Assembly: GCA_963377175.1 (NCBI GenBank)
Contig: CAUJNA010003239.1
Coordinates: 966,596-1,030,595, forward strand
DNA: 64,000 nt
Reading direction: 5' to 3'
Source: Effrenium voratum
Taxonomy: Eukaryota; Sar; Dinophyceae; Suessiales; Symbiodiniaceae
Shown here piece by piece: positions 1 through 10,174 of this stretch. The notes beneath the pieces are model-generated. The model was not told the origin of the DNA and made no database searches. It was given only the letters and a program-made list of their open reading frames with translations. The position numbers were made by a program, and so were the translations under genes. Position 1 is the stretch's first letter. Each line of letters opens with the position of its first letter.

Positions 1-1756
1 GTCCGTGAGGGATGTGAGGTCGTCCATACTGAAGTCCCTCCATGCCGTTGTCGGCTCGAAGACCCCAGTCTCAATGGCGACCCGGACCTCACTAGGCCAC
101 GCACTGAAGGGAGGCGCGATGGGCTCGAGCATTCTGGTTTCGAGGGAGCCCTTCGCCTGTCTGGCTTGGTGTTTCGCTTTCGCCTCCTCCGCAGTGGTCT
201 GGGCCTGGAGGAGCTCCGGTGTGGGTCTCCCCCAGTCCGCACCCAGCTTGTCCAGCAGCTTCTCACGGAAGAGGTCCAAGTCCAGGTTCTTCAGGAGCAG
301 GCCTCCATCACCTCCTCCGTCAATGGCCCCCCCTTGAAGTTCGTGGAGGACCGCCGCGGAGCGCTCCACCGCTTCCACCTGGTCCGCCTTCTTGGCCTCC
401 TCCTGGGCGATGGTGGTGGCGTTGAGCCGGGTCTGAATCTTGAAGGCCTTCACCGCAGACGGGTGGAAGGCTCTGCATTCCTGGCCCTCTTCCTTGTCGC
501 CTGGCAATGGGGGCCTCTCCCCCGGTGGGGCCGTCAGAAACTCCTCGTCCAGCTCCATGGGGCAGTTCCTGATCACCGCCCGGACCGAGGAGGGGACGAA
601 GTCCGAGAAGCTGGCCTGGTCCGGGTTCTCGCAGGCCATCGGGTCGGTGGCCAGCTCGCTGACGTCCACCGAGGCACTGAGCTTGAGGTCGCGGGCCCGG
701 TCCGTGTCAGGGCCTTCGGCACCCGCGGACCGGGCCGCCGTCCAGACCGCATTGCCCTGGTCATCCACCGTCAACTGCCAATGCGTGCCCGCCATCTCCA
801 GGGTGGCCGAGTTGGTCGCCGTGTCAATGGGCTCCGTCTTCTTGCCGCACCCCATGCACTTCGTGGCGCCCTTCTTCACCCAGGGCATGGTGCAGCAGGG
901 GCAGATCCAGGATGTGGGCACCTTGCCCAGGGGGCGGTTCTCCAGGCCCCCGTACCCCAAGCCAGCGCGCTTGCCAACCTGCTGTCCCGGGGTGCTGAGC
1001 CGGGCCTCATGCTCGTACTTCATCTTGGCGATGTAGAAGGCCTCCACAACGCGCTCCAGGCCCCCCTGCTTGAGTTGGGGGCCCTCAAAGCCTCGCAGGA
1101 GCCGCTGGACGTCCTTGGCCTGCAGTCGGCGGAGCCTAGTGGCCGTGGTCGCATCGAAGCAAGGGAAGTCGCCCGCCATCTGGTCGTCGCTGAACTGGTA
1201 GAGGCCCTCCGAGACCTTGAGGGCCTTGGTGAACACGCTCCCCCCCGGCGGGGGGGCTGCGGGGTTCTCATCCTCCTCCGAGGACGCCTGCTCCTTGACC
1301 TTCGCCATCAGCTCCCGGCGCCTCTGCCACTTGGCGTCTGCCCGGGCATCCAGGCGGGCCTCCTCCAAGCGGGCTGCAGCCGAGGGGGACCTGGGCATCG
1401 GCAGCTCCTTCTCGTCCTTCGCCAGGAGCATGGGCGTCCTCCTCCGGCGGGTTCAGGAGCTCCAGGAACGCCCCTGGGGGGCGTGTCAGGGCCTTCGGCA
1501 CCTGCGCCACCCCAGGGGCTGCATCTTCCATCGGCTCATCCTCTGCCTTGCGCTTGGCCGGGATAAGGGGGGCCTGCTCCAGCTCATCTGCGCTGGAGAA
1601 GAAACGCTCGTCAGGTGCCTGAGGGACCTCAGCAGCCAAAACGGTCCATCCTTCTTCCTCCCTCTTCACGAGGCTCGCCAGGTACTTTGCCATGGAGGCC
1701 TTTGCCTTAGCCTTGGCCTCTGCTACCGCGGCACCAGCGTAGGCGGGGGCGTACAT
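1..1756 (-). CDS. SL-bearing retrogene, zinc-ribbon and coiled-coil protein (partial, one frame break)
   Basis: The function is not recognised. Reading starts at an ATG at 1756 (MYAPAYAGAAVAEAKAKAKA), 61 nt downstream of a fossil spliced leader, and stays in that frame to about 1445. It then continues in another frame, open from 1452 to beyond base 1, so a one-base insertion in the GGAGGAGGACG run near 1440 is the simplest join. The product is at least ~580 residues. A Lys/Ala-rich start is followed by a charged, probably helical stretch (about 1270-1420). A zinc ribbon lies at 840-910, CPCC then CMGC about 16 residues apart (WICPCCTMPWVKKG, KCMGCGK). A Glu/Lys-rich region lies at 360-420, and an acidic FSMDDLTSLTD segment lies near the window edge. 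No intron is evident, as expected for a processed copy. The long plus-strand frame over 166-1566 is its shadow. The frame break may be real decay or a base-call error. Confidence 0.72.
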
Positions 1757-1816
1757 GGCTTTGAGAGTAGGGGAAAGAAAGATTTCAAATCACAAGACAA
1801 AAGATCAAAAGGTCCA

Positions 1817-1838
1817 CTTGAGCCAAAATGGCTACGGT
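1817..1838 (-). other. Relict dinoflagellate spliced leader (dinoSL)
   Basis: On the minus strand these bases match all 22 positions of the conserved dinoflagellate leader (core CCGTAGCCATTTTGGCTC, variable first base A). The leader is normally added to mRNA by trans-splicing, so a genomic copy just upstream of a start codon means that a mature mRNA was reverse-transcribed and integrated. It lies 61 nt upstream of the ATG at 1756. Confidence 0.93.
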
Positions 1839-1843
1839 TAACG

Positions 1844-1857
1844 CTTTAGCCCAAAAT
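1844..1857 (-). other. Second, degenerate leader relic upstream of the intact one
   Basis: On the minus strand ATTTTGGGCTAAAG resembles the 3' part of dinoSL (ATTTTGGCTCAAG) with one inserted G and one substitution. It sits 5 nt upstream of the intact relic. Tandem relics are expected if a retrogene was transcribed, trans-spliced again and retroposed a second time. The match is short and could be chance. Confidence 0.45.
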
Positions 1858-2282
1858 AAACAAAACTATAAACAAAAAAACATAAGTAACACATATCAAC
1901 ATAAAAATCGGCGCCACCCCGATTGGTTGTATCGATGCCTCCCCAGCTTTAAAGTCGAAGCAGTGGACAAAGGCGTAGGCCACAAACCTCAGGGCCACAC
2001 GACTCGGCTGGAGTGATCCAGTGGGGTCTGGGGCGAAGGGACAACCAACACCCAAACTTGGTTGATGTTAAAGGGGAGCAAACAAATAAATTTTAGCAGT
2101 TACGTGGGGATTTCCCACTAAACCACAATAAGCAAAAATGTAAAATGTTTCCCAACAACAACCATGCAAAACGGGAGGAGGGAACCAAAACTCGATTTAG
2201 AAATGGCAACTACCATTCCCCCACAAAAATGTTGCATTCACAAAACCTAGAGACATGGATGACCATAATTACACCCATAGAC

Positions 2283-2406
2283 CCCACCCCACCTGATCTC
2301 GGTTGCTTTCTGCCACGGCTCAAAGTGACTAACTTTTAGTGGTTTAATGGAACACCCACTAGTTGGCAGAAAGTGAAAGTCCTAACATCCAAGCACAATG
2401 CACCAA
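2283..2406. repeat. Dispersed ~125-bp repeat, copy 1
   Basis: Shares long stretches with 8003-8129, including ACTTTTAGTGGTTTA and ACATCCAAGCA, and both end near AATGCACCAAAG. Inside this copy CTTTCTGCCA and TGGCAGAAAG form a perfect 10-bp inverted repeat, so it may be a small foldback element. Confidence 0.7.
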
Positions 2407-4223
2407 AGAAAAGAGTACCAAAGGAACCACCATTATTTTACTAACAGGGATTGAACAAATCAAAAGGCAACGGTTCCTTTGGAAAAAAAAGAACCAAAAG
2501 GGCGAAGGGGGGCTGGCTAAATTGAAAAGGGCCGACACCCAGGGCCCTTTAGCGCAAACGATGATATTTGACTCTGTGGGACCTGGGCGCTTCCCAGCCC
2601 AAAAAATTGGGCAGCTTCCTGTGGGCGCATGATGAGCGTGACAGAATGAACAACATCGACACCTTAAAACTCAAACAGCAGAACACCTTCGAAACAAAAT
2701 CATAGACACGAAACACACGAAAAGGCAAGGCTGCTTTTCCCGTTGCAAATCGAGGCCCCGCCACCTCAACGGCGATTTCCACAGCGACAAACAATCGGAG
2801 GAGGGGCTTGATGTTCAACCCATAGAAAAAACATACCTCCAAAGGAAAATACCACAACTGAAGCCGCAACCTGTCCATCATCCCTGCAGAAATGGTTCAC
2901 AGTTTGAAGTCTGCACAAAGGTTGCTTCAATCCCCTTCTTGAGTCACTCATCAAAACCAGGCACGATGGGGGCCTACACAAAGCCACGGTAACAAATCCA
3001 CACTTTTGGGGCTTCTACGGTCTTCCCGACCTTTTGGATTTGCAGGGAACCGTGGGACACCCATTGGGTTGGTAGAAATGGGAAGGACAGGCCCGGCAAA
3101 GGAAAGAACCACATCACTGGAGCTCCGGGCTTCTGGGATGGTGTGGGGTGGGTTACTGCCTGGGCACTTGATGGGTGCCTCATGAGGCTCCACGAGTACC
3201 AGGTCACACCTTGTCGAAGTGGGCTCCTGCGCAGCTTCGGCGACCCGGAACGGGGGCCTTCCATTTGGTGAAGACCCCCAGAAAAAATAAAAAAATGTCC
3301 AGTAGTGACAAATTCCTTTTAAAAGCAACAAGGGAAAATGTAATTAAACTATTCTTAAGCAAGTGGAAGGGGAGTTTTGTTTCGCCCAATCTGCCCGGTT
3401 TCGGGACGGGCCAACTGACGGGAAGACTAAGGCCCAGCTTTCGCTGGGGAAGAAATTGAGAACCTGTTCTGGGCCGATGAAAAAAACGGAGCCCACCCAA
3501 AGGTCACATCGGCTGGTGAGTTCGCCTGCAAGAGGAAGTCAACTTTCAACTTCTGCGACAACAATTCACCCAGGTCCACAAGGTCCGCAAAATGAAATCC
3601 TGGTGTTTGATCTGGTGTCCCAATCTCTGAGGGGATCTTTCGGGCCGGAACGGGTCCCTGCGAATCTTCTAGCTCGACGTGGCATTTTGGCACGCTTCCC
3701 ACGGGCCATGTCCATGGCAAATTGAAGCTGTCGGTGCTGGATGCACAACAATTTGAACCCACAAATGAGAGGCGAGCGACGTATTTGGGGGGGTCGAACC
3801 CAATTGAGGGCTCTCAGAAACAGGGTCCAACCCCAAGCCTGCAAAGACCAGCCCGCTGCGTCACACCACATCGCAATGCAGACCCTAACCCCTTCTCCGT
3901 CCCTCGGCCGTTCTGCCCGTGCCTTATCACAGCCCCCAACAAACGGCAAACAGAAAGCGGGGGCGCTTTGCGCGGATGGGAGCGATTCCTCTTGGCCAGT
4001 TTTCCCCGAAGTTCCAAAGGCCTTTGGACCAGTCCGTGCTCCTCTTCTCTGACAACCCCAGTCCAGTGACCTTGGGAAAAAAGGGGAGCCAGCCCTTCAT
4101 GCGCTGTGCCATCTTTGGGTCCAAACCCAGCCCACATCCATCCCACACCCTTTTCCCACCGCCAAGTTCCCGGAACCCGACACCCAACTTTTCAACCCAA
4201 ACTACTCTTCTCAACTTTTTTAC

Positions 4224-4285
4224 AAACCCCAGCCCCCAACCCCCCAACCCCCCCCAACCCCCCCCCCCAACCTCCCCCCTTGTTT
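4224..4285. repeat. C-rich tract
   Basis: Runs of 5-12 cytosines separated by AA. The minus strand is therefore a G-tract series able to form a quadruplex in principle. It lies about 140 bp beyond the last visible NOL9-like exon. Confidence 0.8.
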
Positions 4286-4423
4286 ATCCATCCTTGCACA
4301 TTATTTTGATGATGTGGATCATCAACATTATCATTATTATTATTACAAACAGTTTTTAAAGAAGATGTAGCTCCAACCCCCCGCCCAAACCTCCCAAACC
4401 GCCCACCCAAAACCCCAGCCCAC

Positions 4424-4642
4424 GGGCTCCTCCGAGGTGCACAGGGCCACCGCCACCCCGGTCAGCGCCGCCTCCACCTCCGAGCGCAGCAAATGCCCCG
4501 CCACCAGGCCGAAGCGCAGCCCCGCCAGGCGCAGGCGCCACCGCGGCACCCGCCCGAAGAAGTCCTGAGACGGGCGCCGACGGGCGGGGCCATGGGACGA
4601 AACGGCCCGGCCCAGGGGGAAGTCCATGCCCTTGGTTGCTTC
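4424..4642 (-). CDS. NOL9: NOL9/Grc3-like polynucleotide kinase, visible exon 4
   Basis: A 219-bp exon in phase 0 (73 codons). Its acceptor is strong: a pyrimidine tract ending CTTTTTAG directly before 4642. It ends at a possible GT donor at 4423 after EEP. The segment RVPRWRLRLAGLRF, then a seven-residue linker, then LRSEVEAALTGVAVALC fits the C-terminal NOL9/Grc3 pattern in which a basic/hydrophobic strand is followed by an NxS/VxLC-like element. It is much richer in G+C than the flanking introns. Family members phosphorylate RNA 5'-hydroxyl ends during ITS2 rRNA processing. The normal C-terminus after this point was not found. Confidence 0.6.
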
Positions 4643-5480
4643 CTAAAAAGAAAAACAAACAAACATCCAAGGGGGACAGGTAAACCAAACCATCCCAAAA
4701 AAGTCCATGTCCTTGTGGCTTTCCTTTTTTTTTGTAACATCCGAGGGTCAAAATCCAACTCGGTTAGCCCCCAGTGAACATCCCAAAAGCCCACCAAAAT
4801 AGGTTCTAAAATGGGTGGAATGAATGTGCAAAAAGGCACACCCAAACCAGGTGACTTGCTAACTGGGGGAGGGGTCCCTTTAAATTCGACAGGGCACAAG
4901 GGAGGCCACTGAGGTGTCCCTTAATTTCATCATGCATGTAGAAATCCTGAATGATAACTTTCATGATCAAAACACAACAAACAGGTGGAAAACAATGAAT
5001 AAAAGATATGGCCATGGGCTTTTCAAAATCCAAATCGCTTAGCCCCCAGTGAACATCCGATTCTTTTCCCAACCACTAAACTAGGTTCCAACATGGGTGG
5101 TGAATTCACCTACCAACCAAAATGGGATCTGGTTTTCATGGCCGGGCGGGGGCCGGAGAGGTGACGATTTCCTCCCTCCGAACGAATTTCGGGAGCCGTT
5201 TTTTCAGCTTCCCGCTGGCTGGCTTCCCTTGAAAACACCCCTTTAAAAGGTCCGATACTTTGAGCACCTGGAGAAAAGGCAATGGATCCATCTGGTCTTT
5301 GGAAAAACATGACCAGTTTGCCAGGTTGAGACCTTTTGCAGCCCCACCTTTGATTCATTGGGTCGCACCCCTTTTGGAAGCAACACCATCTGGAGTTCTC
5401 CACTGGCAATGCGCGAGGCGAAAACGCGCGGGGCTTTGGGAAACAGACAAGCAACTCTTGACTCCGCGAGGACGTGACAT

Positions 5481-5664
5481 TCCAGGGGTGCTTGTACATA
5501 CCCCTTTTACATACATACCCCTTCACCAAATGGACCCAAAAGGCCTGCTGATGTTCATACCCCTCTCCCCCAAAGGGGTATATTACACCCCTTATAAAGT
5601 GGGTTGGACACCAACGAAGCAAAGGAACCGGTATGAATAAGGGGTATGTACTTCCACCCTTGGA
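5481..5664. mobile_element. MITE-like element with 26-bp inverted repeats and GACAT target duplication
   Basis: The ends are inverted copies matching at 22 of 26 positions, with a perfect 13-bp inner part (GTACATACCCCTT at 5494-5506, its complement at 5639-5651). The element starts TCCAGG and ends CTTGGA. GACAT occurs immediately outside both ends (5476-5480 and 5665-5669), as expected for a 5-bp target-site duplication. The 184-bp interior has no coding capacity, so it would be non-autonomous. Confidence 0.75.
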
Positions 5665-6607
5665 GACATGCATTGTCGCCTCGGCGATCTCTAGATTGAT
5701 GCCCAAAGTCTCAAGGTAATGCCCTGCTGCGAGTTGTTAAGTCAATCAGCAGCTTGTGTTTGGATATCCAACAAGGAGCTGGGGACCTTTTCTTTCGAAA
5801 ACATCCACTGTGAGTTTCCCTACAAGGATTCCAGGTTCATTCCCACTTGAGAACCAGGTCGATTCCGAAGAAGGGAGAACCGCATTGAAATATCACTGTT
5901 GCTTGCCATGTCGACTGAGTGCCCTCTGGCATAGGGACTGTTGAAGGGGGCATATGCTCAATAGAAAATACAACTCCTTCAGATAAAGGTGGGGTGAGAA
6001 AAAACAACAACACATTCCTTGAGATTCAGACGGGAGTTCCCTATTTTGGGGGCGAGTTCGCCCCGTTTTCCTTGGGAGTTTGCATGAAACCTACACAAAG
6101 ATACAACATAGCACCTCCCTTTTTCCTTGCGATGTCTTCAAATGAAACAAATCTACTCGGTAGAGTGCAGTAGCTTGTCCACCCCCTACATCTGGCAACA
6201 TGTTTTTAAACAGGAAACCTCGCAAGTGGTACATTGTGACCCCATTCATCCCATTCCCCAGCTAAACAAAATCTAAATGATCAACCCTCTACATTTTGGC
6301 AACACGACCTCTGCTTTTGGCAACATGAATCGTCACATAACTCCCATTGCCAGGTAATTCAAGAGTCCAACCGGGTCCATCCAGTAGAGAGGTTAGAATA
6401 AGTTTTATGCAGTCTATTTTAGTAGGGGACCCCTCCGCCAACAACGGGGGTGAGAAAGGGCACCAATTGCTGGGGGACCTAGTTCCCCAATCCCAATGAG
6501 TAAATAGGGCCCACTTTTGGACCTCATAAGATTGAGCTTCCAGGCCTGGGGGGACTACTGAAAAACCAAGGTTCCACTCCCCTTCCGGCTTCGGCATTTT
6601 GTCATTT

Positions 6608-6717
6608 GGGTGTGGCTCAAAATTGAACGGGAGGGGCAAACAGGTTTTGGTCCAGGTGTCCACTTACCGATCGGGCACCCCATTTGGGAAATTTCCGGCT
6701 TTTGGGTTGCCACAGCC
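6608..6717. mobile_element. Short inverted-repeat element at an intron start (GGCTGTGGC family)
   Basis: One end reads GGGTGTGGCTCAAAA and the other is the complement of GGCTGTGGCAACCCAAAA. About 70 bp also match the element at 52,954-53,053, including CGG/CGGGTTTTGGTCCA and TCCACTTACC. The right end lies 3-4 nt inside the donor of intron 3 of the NOL9-like gene. Confidence 0.6.
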
Positions 6718-6720
6718 ATC

Positions 6721-6891
6721 TTCCGGCCCCTTGGGCGCCTGCATGGCCAGCGCCTGCGCGGGCTCGCAGGGGTCCCTGGCCGGGTCGAAGTGCTGCGCCA
6801 GCCGCAGCCACCGCAGCTGCGCCGCCAGCGGCGCCACGCCTCTCGCCGGCACCGCGGAGTCCAGGTCCACCAGCACCAGGCCCGGGCCGAA
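6721..6891 (-). CDS. NOL9: NOL9/Grc3-like polynucleotide kinase, visible exon 3
   Basis: 171 bp, phase 0 on both sides. The acceptor is CGCGCAG before 6891 and the apparent donor is GATGGC after 6721 (GA type). It encodes FGPGLVLVDLDSAVPARG, then QLRWLRLAQHFDPA. In NOL9 relatives the equivalent region has a hydrophobic strand followed by an Arg-x-Leu-rich helix ending in an aromatic just before the C-terminal strand. That order fits, but this exon alone would not identify the family. Confidence 0.55.
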
Positions 6892-7910
6892 CTGCGCGAG
6901 ACACGTGGAACCCGAAAACAAAGACCCGCCCTGACCCATTTGTTCTTGTATTCATTTGACCCCTCTGCAAAAAGGTTCACCTTTTTGTGGGTTTAGTGGA
7001 AAACCCTGTGATTCCCCAAAAAGTCAAAAGGTCTAAAGATCCAACCCAATAGCGGTCAGGTAACCCCCTGACCTCGCTTTTTGGGGTTGTATCTATTTGT
7101 TTGTCTTTAGTTGTTCGTATTTATTTGTTTCTATTTATTTGCTTGTATTTATTTGTTTGTTCGTAGCTATTTGTTTGGGGGGTGGGGATATCCTTGAAGG
7201 GGTATACATGGGGGTGGATCAAAAGGTCCTGTACATAGGATGACCATTGAGGGAAACCAGTAAAAAGATCTGAACCACCCAATATCGGAAACGCTACCCA
7301 TGGTCATTGGGGGGGGGGGGGGGGTAAGGGAATATTGTTTTTAAACAACCACCTTTGGCCTCCCTGCAGGACTAGGTCTGGTTGTTGACCTTATTTTTGA
7401 TTGACAAGTATGGCATGCCTTCATTTTGGACCTGTGGGTTCCGTACCTAGAAGCAACTTCTGAGGGGGCAACTCGCCAACTAACAAACTGACTCGAACTT
7501 AACGTTCTGACTAGTAATCTCAGCAACTCACAGACTCATGAAAACACTTTGCGAAGTAAGCACATTGACTAGCGTTCATCTTTCCAAGTGCCGCCTTACC
7601 GTACCCGTCTAGATGCACGGGGAGAAAGGGGCAAGCCAATGTCTGCTTGGGGAATCAGCACTCCACGCAGATGACCAAAGCTGACCAAAGTTTCGTATGT
7701 GGGCCAAAGTCCTTTTGACACATTTTTTCGATAGCAACAAGGGTGGTCTCAAGTGCTCTCTGCTTCGAAATCCAGGCTTGGTCTTGAGTGATTAACCAAA
7801 CGCCCAGAGCTGTCGTTGAGAAAAGGGACTCACACTTCGGACAGCTTCGGGACCCATTCTCAGTTGCCAAGCGACGGGGGGTAGAAAAGGGAACCCTTTT
7901 TCATGGGAGC

Positions 7911-7994
7911 TGGGAGGGGAGGGAGGGGAGGGGAGGGAGGGGAGGGAGGGGAGGGAGGGGAGGGAGGGGAGGGAGGGGAGGGAGGGGAGGGAGG
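7911..7994. repeat. GGGAGGGGA minisatellite
   Basis: About 84 bp of GGGAGGGGAGGGA in tandem. Many adjacent G-runs of three or four make it a clear quadruplex candidate on the plus strand. It lies in an intron of a minus-strand gene, so the transcript would carry the C-rich strand. Confidence 0.9.
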
Positions 7995-8002
7995 CCCATA
8001 GA

Positions 8003-8129
8003 CCCCGCCCCACATGATCTCGACTTGCTTTCTGCTCCCCTGCTGCAAGTTTAACTTTTAGTGGTTTAGTGGAAAACCCAATAGTTGGCAAAGAGTGAAA
8101 GTCCCAACATCCAAGCAAAATGCACCAAA
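8003..8129. repeat. Dispersed ~125-bp repeat, copy 2
   Basis: Partner of 2283-2406. Both copies begin near CCCCACATGATCTCG/CCCCACCTGATCTCG and end AATGCACCAAAG. The inverted repeat of copy 1 is partly decayed here. Confidence 0.7.
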
Positions 8130-8292
8130 GTGATGTAACCGCCCCTCACCCATTCACTCCCAAAAAACCACCTTAAGAAAAACCTAGGGGATGACCCTAG
8201 ACCCCACCCATAGACCCATAGACCCCATAGACCCCATAGACCCCACACCCATAGACCCATAGACCCCCCACCCTTGCTGTCCCCCAGCCATC

Positions 8293-8463
8293 CCCCGCCT
8301 CCGGGCGTCTCTGCTTCAGCGCCCGCGCCAGCGGCCCGCACCGCGCCAGCGCCGTGCGCCGCACGCCCAGGCGCCGGGCGCGGGCCGCGGCGGCGGCGCC
8401 CGGGGCGCCGGCGGCGGGCAGCAGACGCAGCACCAGCTGGGCGCCCACCAAACCGCAGATCTC
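8293..8463 (-). CDS. NOL9: NOL9/Grc3-like polynucleotide kinase, visible exon 2
   Basis: 171 bp, phase 0. Using the AG at 8464-8465 it starts EICGLVGAQLVLRLLPAAG, which directly continues exon 1 (LGLELVQ). NOL9/Grc3 proteins have the same run: GLGL-L, then a short helix, then a hydrophobic VVQL-like strand. It ends PEAG before GATGGC. The middle is Ala/Arg-rich (RARRLGVRRTALARCGPLA), probably because G+C in the exon is very high. Confidence 0.6.
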
Positions 8464-10029
8464 CTCTTCCACTTGGGTTGGTCAATATTTCCTTCAACCC
8501 CAAACTGGCCATGGGTATTTTTCCCATTTGGTGGTGAACTTCCATTTCATTAAGACCCCAGGGTGATAAATTCCATTTTTTCATTACCAGCGGAGAAGAT
8601 CCAGCAGTTTTTTTTCCAGTAGTTTTATTCCACTGGTGATGAATTCCAAATTCCACTACTACTTAAAACTCTTGGAAAAAAATGTCCAATAGTGGAAAAA
8701 TCCTTGTAAAACCAACAAAGGAAAATACAACGAAGTCCTCCCGGAGCTTTCTTTTGGGGCCCCTGTTCTCGGGTTTCGCAGAAAAACCTGACTTCTTGTT
8801 TGGTTGGTGTGCCCTTTTTGAAGGGGGCAAGGGAAACTCCTCTTCCATTTGGTTAAGACCCTGGGAGAAAAATAAACATATATGTCCAGTGGTGATAAAT
8901 TCCCTTTGAAACCAACAAGGGAAAATAACAAATACTCTTATAAGCAAATGGAAGTCCTCCCGGAGCTTCTTTTTGGCTGTTCTCGGGTTTCACGAAAAAG
9001 CCGGTTCTCGGGTTTCTTGGGTTTTGCGGGGACCTTTGTGACCTTTGTTTTTTGGTTGGTTGTGCCCTTTTTGAAGGGCAAGGGAAACTCAGCTCGATGG
9101 GCGTCAGCGCCACCCGAAAGGAGTCCTGTGGTTCTGTTCGTTCTGGTCACATTGAAGCCGGCAAGGGGCATTTGCAAGCGGCAAAGGTCCACCCCTCTAC
9201 ATCAGCTTGCCCCCCCCCAACCAAAAGATGTCTCATTCTGGTGCAAACAAATAATCATCATCATGGCCTGGGGGGTAGGGGGGGGGGGAGCCCCATGAAA
9301 TAATCAGCCCCCAAAACTCGGAACCATAATCATAAGACTAATCCTAATCCTCATGCACCAATAAGACTGCTAATCATAATCCTAATACCAACAAACACTG
9401 TCATAATCATCAAGATGCTAATGATGATCCTAATATAAATAAAACAATCAAACACAAACAACAACAACTGGATAACCATAACAGTAATCTCACACCAAAC
9501 AACCCAACATGTCGAGATCTGGAGATCTGGTCACATGGTTGAATGTTAGGTGCCCCGAGCGCAGAGCTGTTGAGGCCACACATGGCCACCGTCTCCGAGG
9601 CAAAGATTCGGGTCCGCGTGCCAACGGAGCCGGGGCCAGGATCCATGTGGTTGAATCCAAGACACTCTTTTCACAACCCCCGACGAGCATCAAAGGTAGA
9701 CAATCAGGCGTGGGCTCGCGGCTGATTCTGGCTAGGGGGCGAAGCAGTCACAGGCAGCCGTGTCTACTTGCTGACTTCAAGTTTAGATGCTTGGCAATAG
9801 CCAGTACCTTCTGGCAAAGCACGCTTCTTCGGGCCTGCCCTCCCAAACCCTTCATTTGTTTTACGCCTAAAACAACAACACCAAACTGGATACTCATACC
9901 AGCAACGATCATCGTAATACAAAAAGAAGAAGAAGAAAAAAAAAACGCACCAGATACTGGAGTCATAATGGTAATGCAAAAAAGACCGCCAAAAAACCAG
10001 AAGCGCGCTGCCAAGAGGTTTCTCCCATC
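8464..10029 (-). other. Intron 1 of the NOL9-like gene
   Basis: 1566 bp, starting GATGGGAGAAAC on the minus strand. It carries a tandem duplication of ~200 bp (about 8680-8850 and 8880-9095) sharing TCCTCCCGGAGCTT, TCTCGGGTTTC and GCAAGGGAAACTC. The GTCCAGTGGTGATAAATTCC motif recurs here and at 3297. A moderately GC-rich segment at 9545-9690 is open on the minus strand but lies between two exons that join perfectly, so it is probably not coding. Confidence 0.5.
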
Positions 10030-10174
10030 CTGCACCAGCTCCAGCCCCAGTCCAGTCACCCAGCCGTGGGAGTTCACCACCAGCACCGGCTTCCTCCCGG
10101 CCGCTTCGGTCTCCGCTTGGAAGGCCTCCCAACCCGAGGGCCAACTGGGGATGGGGGGAGGGGAACCCCCGGAC
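10030..10174 (-). CDS. NOL9: NOL9/Grc3-like polynucleotide kinase, visible exon 1
   Basis: This exon carries the best family signature: PVLVVNSHGWVTGLGLELVQ, equivalent to the P-L-V-V-N-T-x-GW-x-x-GLGL motif that follows the kinase core in NOL9/Grc3. Upstream residues (GWEAFQAETEAAGRK) fit the helix before that motif. The donor is CAG before GATGGG at 10,029. The 5' boundary is uncertain: AG sites give starts at 10,174 or nearer 10,145. The P-loop and Walker B exons must lie further upstream, beyond the satellite, or be lost. Confidence 0.65.

Larger units (their letters stand above)
1858..4423. other. Non-coding region between retrogene and NOL9-like exons
   Basis: No convincing coding segment. 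It holds a ~125-bp repeat at 2283-2406 that recurs near 8003-8129, a copy of the GTCCAGTAGTGAC element at about 3255-3375, and a C-rich tract at 4224-4285 followed by an ATTATC-type simple repeat to 4345. Later exons of the NOL9-like gene could be hidden here but none could be picked out. Confidence 0.5.
4643..6720 (-). other. Intron 3 of the NOL9-like gene
   Basis: 2078 bp between phase-0 exons. On the minus strand it begins GATGGCTGTGG and ends CTTTTTAG, so it appears to be a GA-AG intron. It contains a duplicated ~85-bp segment (4738-4825 and 5016-5105, sharing TTAGCCCCCAGTGAACATCC), a complete inverted-repeat element with target duplication at 5481-5664, and a GGCTGTGGC-ended element at its very start (about 6608-6717). 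Confidence 0.55.
6892..8292 (-). other. Intron 2 of the NOL9-like gene
   Basis: 1401 bp, beginning GATGGCTGGGG and ending CGCGCAG on the minus strand. It contains a TATTTGTTTG-rich tract (7085-7175), a 16-G run (7309-7324), a GGGAGGGGAGGGA minisatellite (7911-7994), the second copy of the ~125-bp repeat (8003-8129) and a CATAGACCC short repeat (8205-8272). No further exon was seen. Confidence 0.55.

Noticed and set aside
166..1566. 466-codon plus-strand frame
   Set aside because: The opposite strand carries a coherent protein with a zinc ribbon and an upstream leader relic; the plus frame is a GC-rich shadow with Arg/Gly/Leu bias.
9545..9690. Extra NOL9-like exon between visible exons 1 and 2
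   Set aside because: Exons 1 and 2 join directly in phase to give the expected family motif, leaving no room for another exon.
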